From Lepidurus packardi (taxonomy: Eukaryota > Arthropoda > Branchiopoda > Notostraca > Triopsidae): 64,000 bases of DNA. The first letter of the stretch is position 1; every line of letters begins with the position of its first letter. Below the pieces are notes generated by a model. That model saw nothing but the letters and a program-made list of their open reading frames with translations, did not search any database and was not told where the DNA came from. The stretch covers positions 5,332,001 through 5,396,000 of the forward strand of contig JAKZAN010000004.1 in assembly GCA_023053545.1 (NCBI GenBank), given 5' to 3'. Of the stretch, positions 13,665 through 23,678 are shown one piece after another. The translations under genes and the position numbers were made by a program.

Positions 13665-14278
13665 TGAACCAAAGTGCTTCTACTTTTCTATTTCACCGTA
13701 TCAAGTTATAAGCTATTACTGAAATAGAGAATTAATTATTTAACCAAAATCGGCAAATGTTCTCGCATAATAAATTTACTTAAAGGACAACATGTACAGA
13801 AATTCGAGAAAAGCATGTGTCCCAGCTTTCTTTAGAAGTCTTTTAGAATCTTTGAATAAAGACAGCAATTAATATTAAGTTCCCAAAAAAAGGTATCGAC
13901 AGTAATTCTTATTCGAATATTTGAGATAATTTTACGACACATACAAAGTATATTTATTTCCCGAAACAGTCACCGTCACTCACGACTTTCTACGGGAAAT
14001 CGTTTGCATTTCATCCTAACTCTTTCTAGTTGCAATCCTTCAAAACCCGTAAAACGCATGTTCAATTTACCCCATCCAAATGTTCCTTTAGTCAATCCGC
14101 ACATTTACGGATTCACTTCGGCGGAATGCAAACATGTCTTTCAAGTTAAGTTGCCGTTTGCTACTTTTAGTTACCGACTTGGATAGCTTCATGGGAGACT
14201 TAGAAAAGTCGCTATCCTTTTCAGCAATTGGCTTAGATTGAGTTGCCGGAGGTGTCAACTAATGTGTAGAAAAAAAAT
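13665..14278. other. stretch without a gene, 3' of EXO1
   Basis: This region lies between the P-like element and the EXO1 stop. It probably holds the EXO1 3'UTR; a minus-strand AATAAA occurs near 13950. No conserved coding segment was recognised. Confidence 0.45.
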
Positions 14279-16593
14279 TTAAAAAGTGAGTTTTTTGCAT
14301 TTAATTACTAGATTTACCAGCTCAACGGAATCACGAGTCTCGTAATCCAGACTTGTTACGGTCTCCGCAATGTTTGATTTTGGCACAACGCACTTGAAGG
14401 GCTGCAGAGTTAAAGGCGATGCAGTTATAGGGTAAAGTTCTTTGCATGTCGAGAACGACAATTTGCTTTTCAAAGTTCCTAAGCGTGTTTGCTTAAAATC
14501 TTTGACCGGACTTGGGGCAATTTGAATGTTGATTACGTCAACATTTTCTTCGTCTTCAAGAGACTTAGCTTTCAGCGTTTCCTCTACGACATCGCATTTA
14601 ATACCGCAGTCCTCGAGGAGTTCGTAATTCGCCGGACACAGATCACTCAATTGTTCGCTTACATCCAGTTTATCTAACCATTCAACTTTCTTCTCGAACT
14701 GATCACCTCGACTTGATTTGCTAGCAAAATACCTAGGAAAACACGAGAACACATTCAGTATTATATAAAAGCGAAACCAAAATTACTCACGGACTGACAA
14801 CAACACAGTTGGTTTCTTCATCTTCGATTTTCCGCCCTGATTTAGCAAAAGGATTGTATCGTCTGCCTACTGGCGTACTAATAACTGTTTCAGCTTTTTC
14901 TTGATAAAAACGTCTCTTCAAGACCGGGGACTTGTTGCTCGCTTGTAAATATTGTGTGCAAAGCTCAGAGGCAGTTAACTCTACATTTGCAATCTCTTGC
15001 AGTACTAGACACGAAGAAATGTTCTCATATTTAAACGCACCCAAGTACGAAAGACAATTGTTCTACCTTCCTCCCTTTTTCTCTTCACGGTATTGACAGT
15101 TTTGGTCAAACTGACACTTACAACTGTGTTCACGGATTTACTTATGCTCATATCCTTACTCATAGATAGTTCAACAAGCAGGGGCATCTTTTCATATGAT
15201 CTTGACCAAATGCTATGGCGATTTCCAGATCTTGATTGAAGCTAAATTCTACAAGTTAATTAAAATAATAACAAACTGGTAATCATTCACTTACGGTTCG
15301 ATCCGGATCAAAATTATCGATTCTTTCTAAAGTATTCACTTCCAAATTACCAATGGCGAGTTGAAAGGCAGTTGCAGGTTCCAAAACAGCTCCAGCATAT
15401 GGCATTGCTGTTGCACTAGTACCAGGAGGATACGATGTCAGGGGAATCAATTGTCTTTGTAACGGATCGTAGACCAACTGATGCACGAAAGTGTTTTCTG
15501 CCTCTACGAACGACTGCACGTAATCTGACGTGACTTCCAACTGAGGCATTTTAAGATAGGACGGGATTTTGTACAAAATCTAAAATAAAAATTAAAAAAA
15601 TTAAACACGAAAGAGTTACAAAAAATAACTTTTACCCGGGTGAGGTCAGGATTAGTTACGCTGCTAAAGAATTTGAAGGCTTTGCCAAGCCCAATCCCAG
15701 GCAAAGACGGCAAATAATCACAGCCAGACATGATACACATACGCCTAAACTTTTCTGCTGAGAAATTATGAGTTTGTCCTTGCAGCGAAAGACCTAATTT
15801 GGCCTTCTCTACCAGAAAACCATTTCCGACTGCATCCATTTTAAACAAGACCTAGCGAAAGATTAGAAATGTGAAACTATTGTTAGAAAACTGAAAGAAA
15901 TTATCGAGAAAAGGCTTACTCTATTACATCCAAAGGCCAAGAGATCAGAATCTTCTGTAATCACAAGGTCTATTATACCTTTCAGATCCAGGTACGCCAG
16001 TTGAGCATCTGCCTCATAAGGTGCCACAATGCAGTCGACATTACAGGATCTACATGCTTTGATGAGATCTAAGGCCATGGCTGATGTCACATCCACACAT
16101 CGCTGAAAACATTCCCTTGCTTCTTTCAGCTTCCCTTCTCTCAAAAACTCTTTTGCTTTAATTAGGTTTTTCGAGCGATTCCTTGTTGGAAAAAACGAGG
16201 ATTATAAAATGAAACATATAAATATGTATAAAGATAAACTTACTCGCGTCGTTTTCGTTCTGTAAAAGACTTTGAAGGTAACCTCTGACCATCAAATACC
16301 AGAATCGGCTTAATCCCATGGGAAATGAGCATCCCAACATACTTCATGCAATACGTTACATACCTAATCCAATAACTCATGATAATTTATTGTAATAAAA
16401 AACAAGGATAAATATAGAAGCGTCTACTATACTGATTTGTTTTTTCTCCTTTAGCTAGTTTTTCAGCACAAGCAAATGCTCCTTTATGAAGCCAGACATA
16501 CGCATCTACTCCCACAGTGCAGCCTTTGAACTCGCGAACATGTGCTTGTTTGGTAGACTTCTTAACAAACGGTAATAAACCTTGAATTCCCAT
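14279..16593 (-). CDS. EXO1: exonuclease 1 (XPG/Rad2 family 5'-3' exonuclease)
   Basis: Nuclear 5'-3' exonuclease and flap nuclease of mismatch repair and end resection. Eight minus-strand exons: 16433-16593, 16244-16363, 15920-16181, 15636-15851, 15295-15579, 15067-15241, 14791-15004 and 14279-14732; 628 residues, shorter than human (846) in the disordered tail. The N-domain has [25 protein letters not shown] and ILVFDGQ; the I-domain has [12 protein letters not shown] and [12 protein letters not shown], giving the metal-binding acidic residues; the helix-two-turn-helix region is [17 protein letters not shown]. The block [12 protein letters not shown] to YAGAV also matches EXO1 and excludes FEN1 and GEN1. 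The C-terminal half is poorly conserved, with no clear PCNA box seen. Every junction is GT-AG and phase-consistent. It is divergent from PRIM2 with a MITE between. Confidence 0.94.
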
Positions 16594-17246
16594 GATTTAA
16601 CCACGAAATTACGTTTCCTACGTCCGTATCGACGAGCAACGTGCTACCTATCCCGCCAATTCGAACAAAAACAAAAGTCGGGTTCCAAAATACACTCTCC
16701 TTCTTTCTTTAAAAACAAAACTGGCTAGCCGGACCCTTTCTTGCTTACATCTAAAAGCTGCAAGCTCATAAAAGCGGATTCACCAATATGTTGGGAAGGC
16801 GCCTAGCGATCCGCAGCAAACCATACCAAAGCCTTATTTTGTTCCAGGCGGAGCATTTTAGGTTAGATTACGTTAGGTTAGGTTGGTAAGGTTAGGTCAG
16901 ATTAGTTAGATAGTTTAATGGTATAGTTCTAAATACCGCCTTGGGAGAAAAAACAGACCACGTGAACCGCCGAGGGTTTTATGCGGTTGCTGAAAATTGC
17001 AAGAGGCGCACCCTCCAACACGGATGAATCCGCTTTTATGCGTTCGCTGTTTCAAAAGGGTCGGGCTAGACTAACGTAAGGAAATTTCTGTTCATGGAAC
17101 GTTAGCGAATACCTCCCGAATGACGTTCAAAGACCACCCTTCTTTCTCCCCTCGCACTTTCGACAATTTCCCGCCAAATCCTACGTAGAGCTCAAACAAC
17201 ATAAACACTCGTCGATTTTTGTATACCTTAAGTAATTATAACCAAA
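16594..17246. promoter_or_regulatory. divergent promoter region, EXO1 / PRIM2
   Basis: 653 bp separate the two start codons. About 350 bp of it is a MITE (16720-17076), leaving about 126 bp on the EXO1 side and 170 bp on the PRIM2 side for core promoters and 5'UTRs. No defined factor site was identified. Confidence 0.5.
16720..17076. mobile_element. MITE with about 80-bp terminal inverted repeats
   Basis: The left arm (CTAGCCGGACCCTTTC, CATAAAAGCGGATTCA, GTTGGGAAGGCGCCT) is repeated inverted at the right end (read inward: CTAGCCCGACCCTTTT, CATAAAAGCGGATTCA, GTTGGAGGGTGCGCCTC). The centre contains a TTAGG-like array at 16857-16909 (GTTAGGTTAGGTTGG and variants). No coding capacity. A related one-ended copy sits upstream of TBRG1 (8084-8250). 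Superfamily is unknown; no clear target duplication was found. Confidence 0.78.
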
Positions 17247-19305
17247 ATGGAATTTTCACCCAAAAATCGCCCTTCACGTCAAAGACGAACAAGACTTTTG
17301 AAGTTGGAAGGTATCTCTCATTATTTGGAAGGTCCAAGTTTACAATTTTACGTCAAACCCCCCTCCGAAAGCGTTTCTCTTGAAGAATTCGAGAAACTTG
17401 CCACGGACAGACTAGCTGGTAATCCTTCTTGTTAGTAATTATGTTGAATTAACATGTTTTGTCTGTACAGTTCTAAGGTCTGTGGAAAGAATAAATCTGG
17501 GCAAACATATTAAGTTTTCAAAGGAATGGGCTGAAGCATTTCGGACCGACTTGAGGAAACAAAAGCTTGAGCATTTTATCAATTTGGTAAGCAAAAATTA
17601 TTCAGTCGCAAATACGGTCATTACAGAAACTCTATTTTTAGCATCGTAGCACCAATACTGACGAACAGCAAGATAACATGATAAAAGCTCGTCGGGAAGA
17701 CTACTTGTCGCACTTCTTACTTCGCTTGGGACTCTGTCGTACAGAAGAATTGCGCCGTTGGTTTGTTTCCCATGAAACAGACCTTTTCCGATTTAGATTC
17801 GACTTAGCATCGTCTGGAAACATACACGAATTCCTCAAAGCCAACAGCATGGACTTGGACCTCGTATATATCAACGCATTTGTTCGATTAAGTCAAAAGA
17901 GATAATACGTTTGTCCTTAGGTTGGAGATAAAGAAAAAGTTAAGCTTTGCAGCTTCCTAACAGCCGCATCTCCATTGTTAACCGCAGCTAGACTGGATAC
18001 TACCAACATCTATCGTGTGCGGTTTACCCAAGCTGTAGACCTAGTTCGTACGCGAAGGGTGTTCCTAAAAGGAGGCTTTGCTTACATCCCTGAATTCGAG
18101 CTGGGCTCAATCATTGGCGCAGCTTTTCGTGCTCACATGTCTCACGTCTTGGCTGTAAGGGTCAAAATCCTTTTTTTTCATAATGTACCCCCATTTTGTG
18201 TCATGTTTAGTTAACCGCGAGGGCCATACCACAATTAGACGAAGACGAGCGTCTGAAACGCATTCTACAGGACTTTGATAAACGTTATACTGGTCAAGAT
18301 TCCCAATCGTTCCTCAAGTCGGATGCTAAAGGCGTTATTAGTGCTGATATGATTGAAGGGGTACATTTAAACTACTAATGCAATGAAAACACAAACTTTT
18401 GCAACCTTCTTTTTTTTTCTTTTTAGCTTTCTAAAACGTCCTTTCCATTGTGTATGAAGTTTTTGCACGAGTCTGTACGCACGCAGCACCATTTACGCCA
18501 TGCTGGGCGCATGCAGTACGGCCTGTTCATCAAAGGCATCGGTGTCCCTCTGGAAGAATCACTTAAGTTCTGGCGGGGCGAATTTTCGAAAACTATGGAT
18601 TCAGATAAGGTACTTAAGCAACACTTTTTGTTCCCCTTACGAGCGACCAAGAACTAAATGTCCCGTTTTAGTTTGAAAAGCAATATGCCTACAATATTCG
18701 CCACAATTACGGCAAAGAAGGAAAACATGTTAACTACACACCGTACTCTTGTATGAAGATAATTAATAGCAATGTTGGTCCTGGAGATCAACACGGTTGC
18801 CCGTATCGTCACATGGATGCAAATGTTCTTGCTGAAAAGCTATTAACATCCAATATCACCCGCCCAGGAGCTGTAAAAGTAGAATACAGGACTATTTTAC
18901 CCCTGGTTATATAACCTAATTGATTGGTGATCTTTAGGAAATCCTGGAATTGACCAGAGGAGGTCATTGTCAAATTGCGTGCCAAAGATACTTCGAGGAA
19001 ACGCACGGCCAACCTTTGCAAGGTGGTCTTCACCATCCGAATCAATACTTCCAAGAAAGCCAGAAACTCCGAACAAGTGGAGTGAAACATGAGCCAAGTA
19101 ATATCCGTACACAGTAACTCAAAAAAGTCTCGTTATTCACCATGTTGCTATAGGAGTTGCCTTGGAGAACGTAAAAACCGTACGAGCCGTTATGCACACG
19201 ACCATGCAATCTCAGGCGAGTACTTCCAAAGTGGAAAGTCACGACGTCATGGAATTGGATGACGATGACATGGATGGTTATGATTTATCCAGCTTGGATG
19301 CCTGA
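17247..19305 (+). CDS. PRIM2: DNA primase large subunit
   Basis: Regulatory subunit of primase in the DNA polymerase alpha-primase complex. Nine exons: 17247-17418, 17471-17586, 17642-17863, 17921-18154, 18211-18360, 18427-18609, 18672-18878, 18938-19097 and 19154-19305; 531 residues (human 509). Recognised blocks: [95 protein letters not shown] and HHPNQYF. The four cysteines expected to ligate the 4Fe-4S cluster are present in [22 protein letters not shown] and IACQRYF. The tail is acidic ([16 protein letters not shown]) as in other PRIM2. All introns are GT-AG; the last exon needs a donor inside GAGCCAAGTAA, otherwise the frame stops early. Head-to-head with EXO1. Confidence 0.94.
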
Positions 19306-20166
19306 ATATTTTCGTGTTTTTTTTTTTTTTTTAGTAAAGATTGAATCGATTGCAGTACATGTACGATAATAATCTCGGCGTTTTATTTAAGCCAAGGGCC
19401 TTTCATCACTTACTAGGTTTTTCACGTTTTTAGTAAAGCCGCCATTTCTTTGAAACCATGGGATTTGACTTTGTCGATGATTGCATGGCAATCAACGGCG
19501 ATTAAGTACTGCAGCCACCGTTGCAGTGAATGATTTATCAAACAATGAATTACGTCTTCTCTCTTTTTCTACTGGTTGTTAAAAAATAGGTCCATATACA
19601 ACGTGATTCAGGCTAAGGGGGCATTAGACCAAACTCATGAATAAGAATCCATAAGGGGCAGGACGCTGTTCCTTTGCTGGCTTGCAAGACAACGCAATAA
19701 ACCGCTCACAACAAACCAAAAGAAACCCAAAACAACCTGAGATTTAGAGTTCATTAAGTCACCATAATTTTGTTTTATCCCTTTAAGGCCACGGTGTAGT
19801 GCAGATTGCATAATTCTCATTAGATATTTATTGTCAAAAGACGGCACTGACGTCATACCCCTATACCATGAGAATTGTGCAACTTGAAACATAAATTTAA
19901 AAGGAATTTAACGATATAATCGAAAAATTCATCTTTAAATATCTTAATAAAAATATCTTAAAACGCTGCGTCAAAAGATTTAGATATATGATTTATTTAA
20001 AATTTCCATAACTTGAATAAGTTTAAATAAGTATGATATCAGTGCCATCTTTTGTTGAAGAAGATCAACTACTTGCAGTACACCGTGGCCTTAATAAAAC
20101 TCTTATGATAAAACTTATTAACGTACCTGCGGTCACAACCGTATGGGAGTCCTAAACCACCGTTTT
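19306..20166. other. intergenic gap between convergent PRIM2 and transporter
   Basis: It contains a T-run (19318-19333), the PRIM2 3'UTR, a TTAA-flanked MITE (separate entry) and presumably the 3'UTR of the transporter. No gene was recognised. Confidence 0.5.
19787..20090. mobile_element. TTAA-flanked MITE with about 75-bp inverted repeats
   Basis: The 304-bp element starts GGCCACGGTGTAGTGCA and ends TGCAGTACACCGTGGCC. The inner parts of the arms also match inverted (AAAAGACGGCACTGACGTCA against AAAAGATGGCACTGATATCA). TTAA flanks both ends (19783-19786, 20091-20094), the target choice of piggyBac-like elements. It has no coding capacity. Its centre carries a minus-strand AATAAA (19992-19997), about 170 nt past the transporter stop. 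Confidence 0.78.
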
Positions 20167-23100
20167 TTACTCGTCCGGCATCACTGAACTTGGGGCAACT
20201 TCCAGCAGTAACTGCAGAAATGTGGTGATCGCGCCTGATGGATGATAATACACAAACTCCGGTTAATATAACACCGCGGAAAACTGCGGAAAACAAAATA
20301 TAGACTTTTACCCATGCCCGGAAGCACCATCTTATAGTGGACAAATGGGACATAAAATATCAGTCCGGCTGCAATGAACATCGATGCGTAAAGGTACCTA
20401 TTACAAGGAAAAGAATTCCGTTATTTCCAAAAACTCCCAAGTAAATTTTTGTGGAGGGTTACTTACTCTAGCTTGGGCTCGTCGATAATTGGTGCAATCA
20501 CCAAATAGATGGAAGCAATGAGGACTATAATTGGGATTATGATGGGCACCTTATAGGGTCTAGGAGCGCCTTTTCGTGTGAACCGCATGACAATGAGTGC
20601 TAACATAGCCCCACCGTAAAAGATCCACGCCGTGAAGCTGAAGAAATTAATAAGACTTGCAATATCACCCGGAATGATCATGGCCACTGCAATCAATGTC
20701 TTTATTAAAAGAAGGGGGGGAAAGTCTCGAATTAGAATCTTTCATGTTGCGTTATTCAATTATATAATCATTCATCGGTATAAATGATGTTCTTACATTA
20801 AAGAGTAATGCAGGCGAAGGTGTGAGGCGCTTGACGTTGACATAAGATAAAATATCCACCAAATGTCCTTCTCGACTAGCCACGTAGCAGAGTCTAAAGG
20901 GGTATGGTCATAGGAAACATTATAATAAATTCTTACAGTCCATGTGTGCGAGAGATGATCTTAGGATGATGGTTTACGCATGGAGGCGCAGGTTGGCAAG
21001 AAGGACTAGGGTAGTTCTGGTGGTGTGTTTCGCAATGTTTAGGAATGAACACGCACCGCGACTTCGCCTCTCCTCGTCAATACCAGCGTCGGAGTTTTAA
21101 GACCGCCCACCGCACGCGAAGTATAGATAGTGAAGGCATACAAAAACTCATATAAGCGTAAGAAAAATGGGCTACAGCTACCTTCCGCCCACGAAGAGGG
21201 TTCCGTTAGCAGCTCCGAATGTGGAAATACACACGGCTAAAGGTATAAGCCAGGCCATGACACCCAAAGTTCGATTTCCAAACGTCTGTTTCCCAAAACA
21301 AGAGACAACAAAAGACACGAAAATGACAGAAGGACATACGTTATAAGCGATCACATCACTCTTATGTCACCCGACAGAAATTGCACACACAAAAAACTGC
21401 ACACATGGAAGGGGTATAATACAACATGCCACTGAAGTGCAAGCACAAAGCCAGAATGACGAAGAAAGCAATACAGTGATAAAAATGTGCCAATCAAACC
21501 TTCCAGCGGTAAATTGGGATCCGTTAGCAGCTCCGAAAGTCGACATGGCTACCGCTAGAGGAATCAAAAAAGCTACGGGTCCGAGCACTTTATTGCCCCA
21601 ATCCTACATGCCAAATCGGTGAAATCAATCACTGCAGCGTGCAAATTAAAATTCTAAGTGATCCCAGTGACATGCGTTCCACAACAATCTTAACAATCCC
21701 CTAGTATATAAAAAAAAAAACGTGAGGCATACAAACTTACCACAGCAACCGCTTCGGAAGCCATCATCTCATCCGGAGAGAGAACGGCAAGATAAGCCAC
21801 GTTGACCATTAGGTAACATACCGTGACTAAAGGTATTCCAATGAGAATAGATCTCGGTAAGTTTCTAGAAATAAAAAGCGCCCCTTTTTGAGCTACTTTT
21901 CCAAATATATCGGAATCGGAAAATGTCAAAACAATAAAAAATGGCTTACACGAAAGGGTTTTTGAGTTCCTCGGTTACGTAATTGAGGTTGTTCCTGCAA
22001 CAATATATTTTATGTTTTTTATATTATTTCAATAAAACGAAATTCTATCATGACATGTCCCCCGAAATTTTTTTACCATCCATCATATGCCCAAAGCCCA
22101 CTATAAAACGCTGTTGCAATGTCGCCATACGAAGTCGTGGATCCACGGAATCCTTGAGCCAAATATTGGGTATTGCCTAGTCCAGAAAACGTACATGAAA
22201 ACCGAATCTCGCAAGAAATCTAAACAAGAAAAACCTCGCATGAAGATAAGAATTAGAACCATTATACTCACCGATGCCAATCATGTAAAGTCCTCCTGCA
22301 ACAATAATGGCTACTGCTATCAACTTCGCGGCAGTGAAAATGTTCTGCACTTTCGTGGCCAGTTGCACGCTGAAGCAGTTGATAAAGGTAATCAAACCTG
22401 GATTTCCCATTCCAGGCAAAAAAATTCAGAAAATAAACACGGATTAGTCTAAAAGACTTAGGGCTTAAAAGTAACGCATATAAATAACACAGCAAGCTTA
22501 GATAAAAACTTAATCCAAAAAGCTTACACATGCACGCAACCGCCAGGAGTTTGAATGTCAGTTCGGATTCAAATAGATTATCGCAAAACCCCACGCGTTC
22601 CATTACAGGTCTGAGGGAGTACTTTGCAAAACTTAAGGAAATAATGGCCAAGGAAGATGGTTTCAATAGTAAAACCGACACCCAAGAATACAAAAAGGCA
22701 GGTATAGGACCCCAGAATCTATGCACGGGTCCAAACGCATCCAAAAAGTAAGCATATTCGCCGCCGGACTTGGGAATCAATGTCCCCAGTTCGGCATAGG
22801 CCAAAGATCCTAAAAAACATAAACAACAAACACAAAAAGTAATCCCTTTTGGGTCAAGCAAATCAACCAAACTGTAGTACCAAATGCTCTAAAACCATGC
22901 AGTTAAAAATATAAATATATAAGATTGAGGCATTCGCTGTCATTCGCTCTACACTACGCTTTCCGTTCGCCATGCCAATACTCTGCGTATGAACAATGAA
23001 TACCGATAGTAGCCGCGCAGACGAGCTTAATAACCACAGTTGGCGGTTCGCATTCCGTGACAAAGGCTTCGACTGTGTATTTCGCGAACGACAAAGTTAT

Positions 23101-23538
23101 GATGGCCAGCTGGGATGGTTTCAGCAATAAAGTGGATACCCAGCAGAATAAAAAACCCGGCAGATCACCAAATGCTTCCATAAAGTACGCGTACTCGGCC
23201 CCTGACTGTGTAATCATTGTACCCAGTTCCGCATAGCCCAAGGCGCCTTTTATTTTATTAATTATTCACATGAAAATATGCCTCCAATGAAATTTTGCAG
23301 CTTTGAGGATTTGGCAGATATTATGGCATTTTTAAATACCTAGCATAGAAAGGATTCCGCAGGCGACCCAAGTGACCAGAAACAAGCCTGGAGAACGGGT
23401 GCGGATGAGTAAGTCAGAGGGTGACACGAAGATGCCGGACCCAATCATGGTACCCACAATTAAAGCCACCCCACTGACGAGTCCCACCCGTCTCTCGAGG
23501 TGAACAGCGTCATTCGCCGTTGCTCCGCCCCTCTCCAT
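20167..23538 (-). CDS. SLC7A9: b(0,+)-type amino acid transporter, SLC7A9-like, with two alternative exon pairs
   Basis: Plasma-membrane light-chain amino-acid exchanger of the APC/LAT family. Minus-strand exons: 23340-23678 (5' limit uncertain), A 23004-23246 or B 22528-22809, 22272-22397, 22077-22176, 21950-21994, 21741-21864, C 21500-21603 or D 21182-21285, 20797-20893, 20467-20699, 20312-20397 and 20167-20234. From the ATG at 23538 the A+C form is 474 residues (human b0,+AT 487). TM1 has the [12 protein letters not shown] substrate motif; later blocks [64 protein letters not shown] and [10 protein letters not shown] fit SLC7A9 better than LAT1/2 or y+LAT. An upstream coding exon may exist, since the first exon has an acceptor at 23679 and stays open above the chosen ATG. 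Pairing with an SLC3 heavy chain is known for the family, not seen here. Confidence 0.88.
21182..21603 (-). other. duplicated exon pair C/D (TM8 region) of the transporter
   Basis: Exon C (21500-21603) and exon D (21182-21285) are both 104 nt with phase 0 in and 2 out. They encode [20 protein letters not shown] and [20 protein letters not shown], each followed by STFGAANG, then SQFTAGR or TLFVGGR. Each alone restores the SLC7 sequence up to [10 protein letters not shown]; together they would shift the frame because 104 is not divisible by three. That is strong structural evidence for mutual exclusion. Confidence 0.88.
22528..23246 (-). other. duplicated exon pair A/B (TM2-TM4 region) of the transporter
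   Basis: Exon A (23004-23246, 243 nt) and exon B (22528-22809, 282 nt) encode homologous segments: [20 protein letters not shown] against [20 protein letters not shown], then [18 protein letters not shown] against [18 protein letters not shown]. Both have good AG/GT borders and the same phase (1 in, 1 out), and each alone completes the domain when joined to 22397. Splicing both would duplicate membrane helices, so mutual exclusion is the likely use. B is longer by 13 residues, mostly around [13 protein letters not shown]. Confidence 0.85.
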
Positions 23539-23678
23539 TTTGTCCCCGGACCCAGAGCTACCGGAGTCCCGCGGCGACAACGAGCTGGATGACAAAGATA
23601 GCGCGGAGGCTCCGCCCGCTTTGTCGGCATCATTGCCAATGTGATTTCGATTATTGGGGGTCGAACGTTTCCGGCCTC

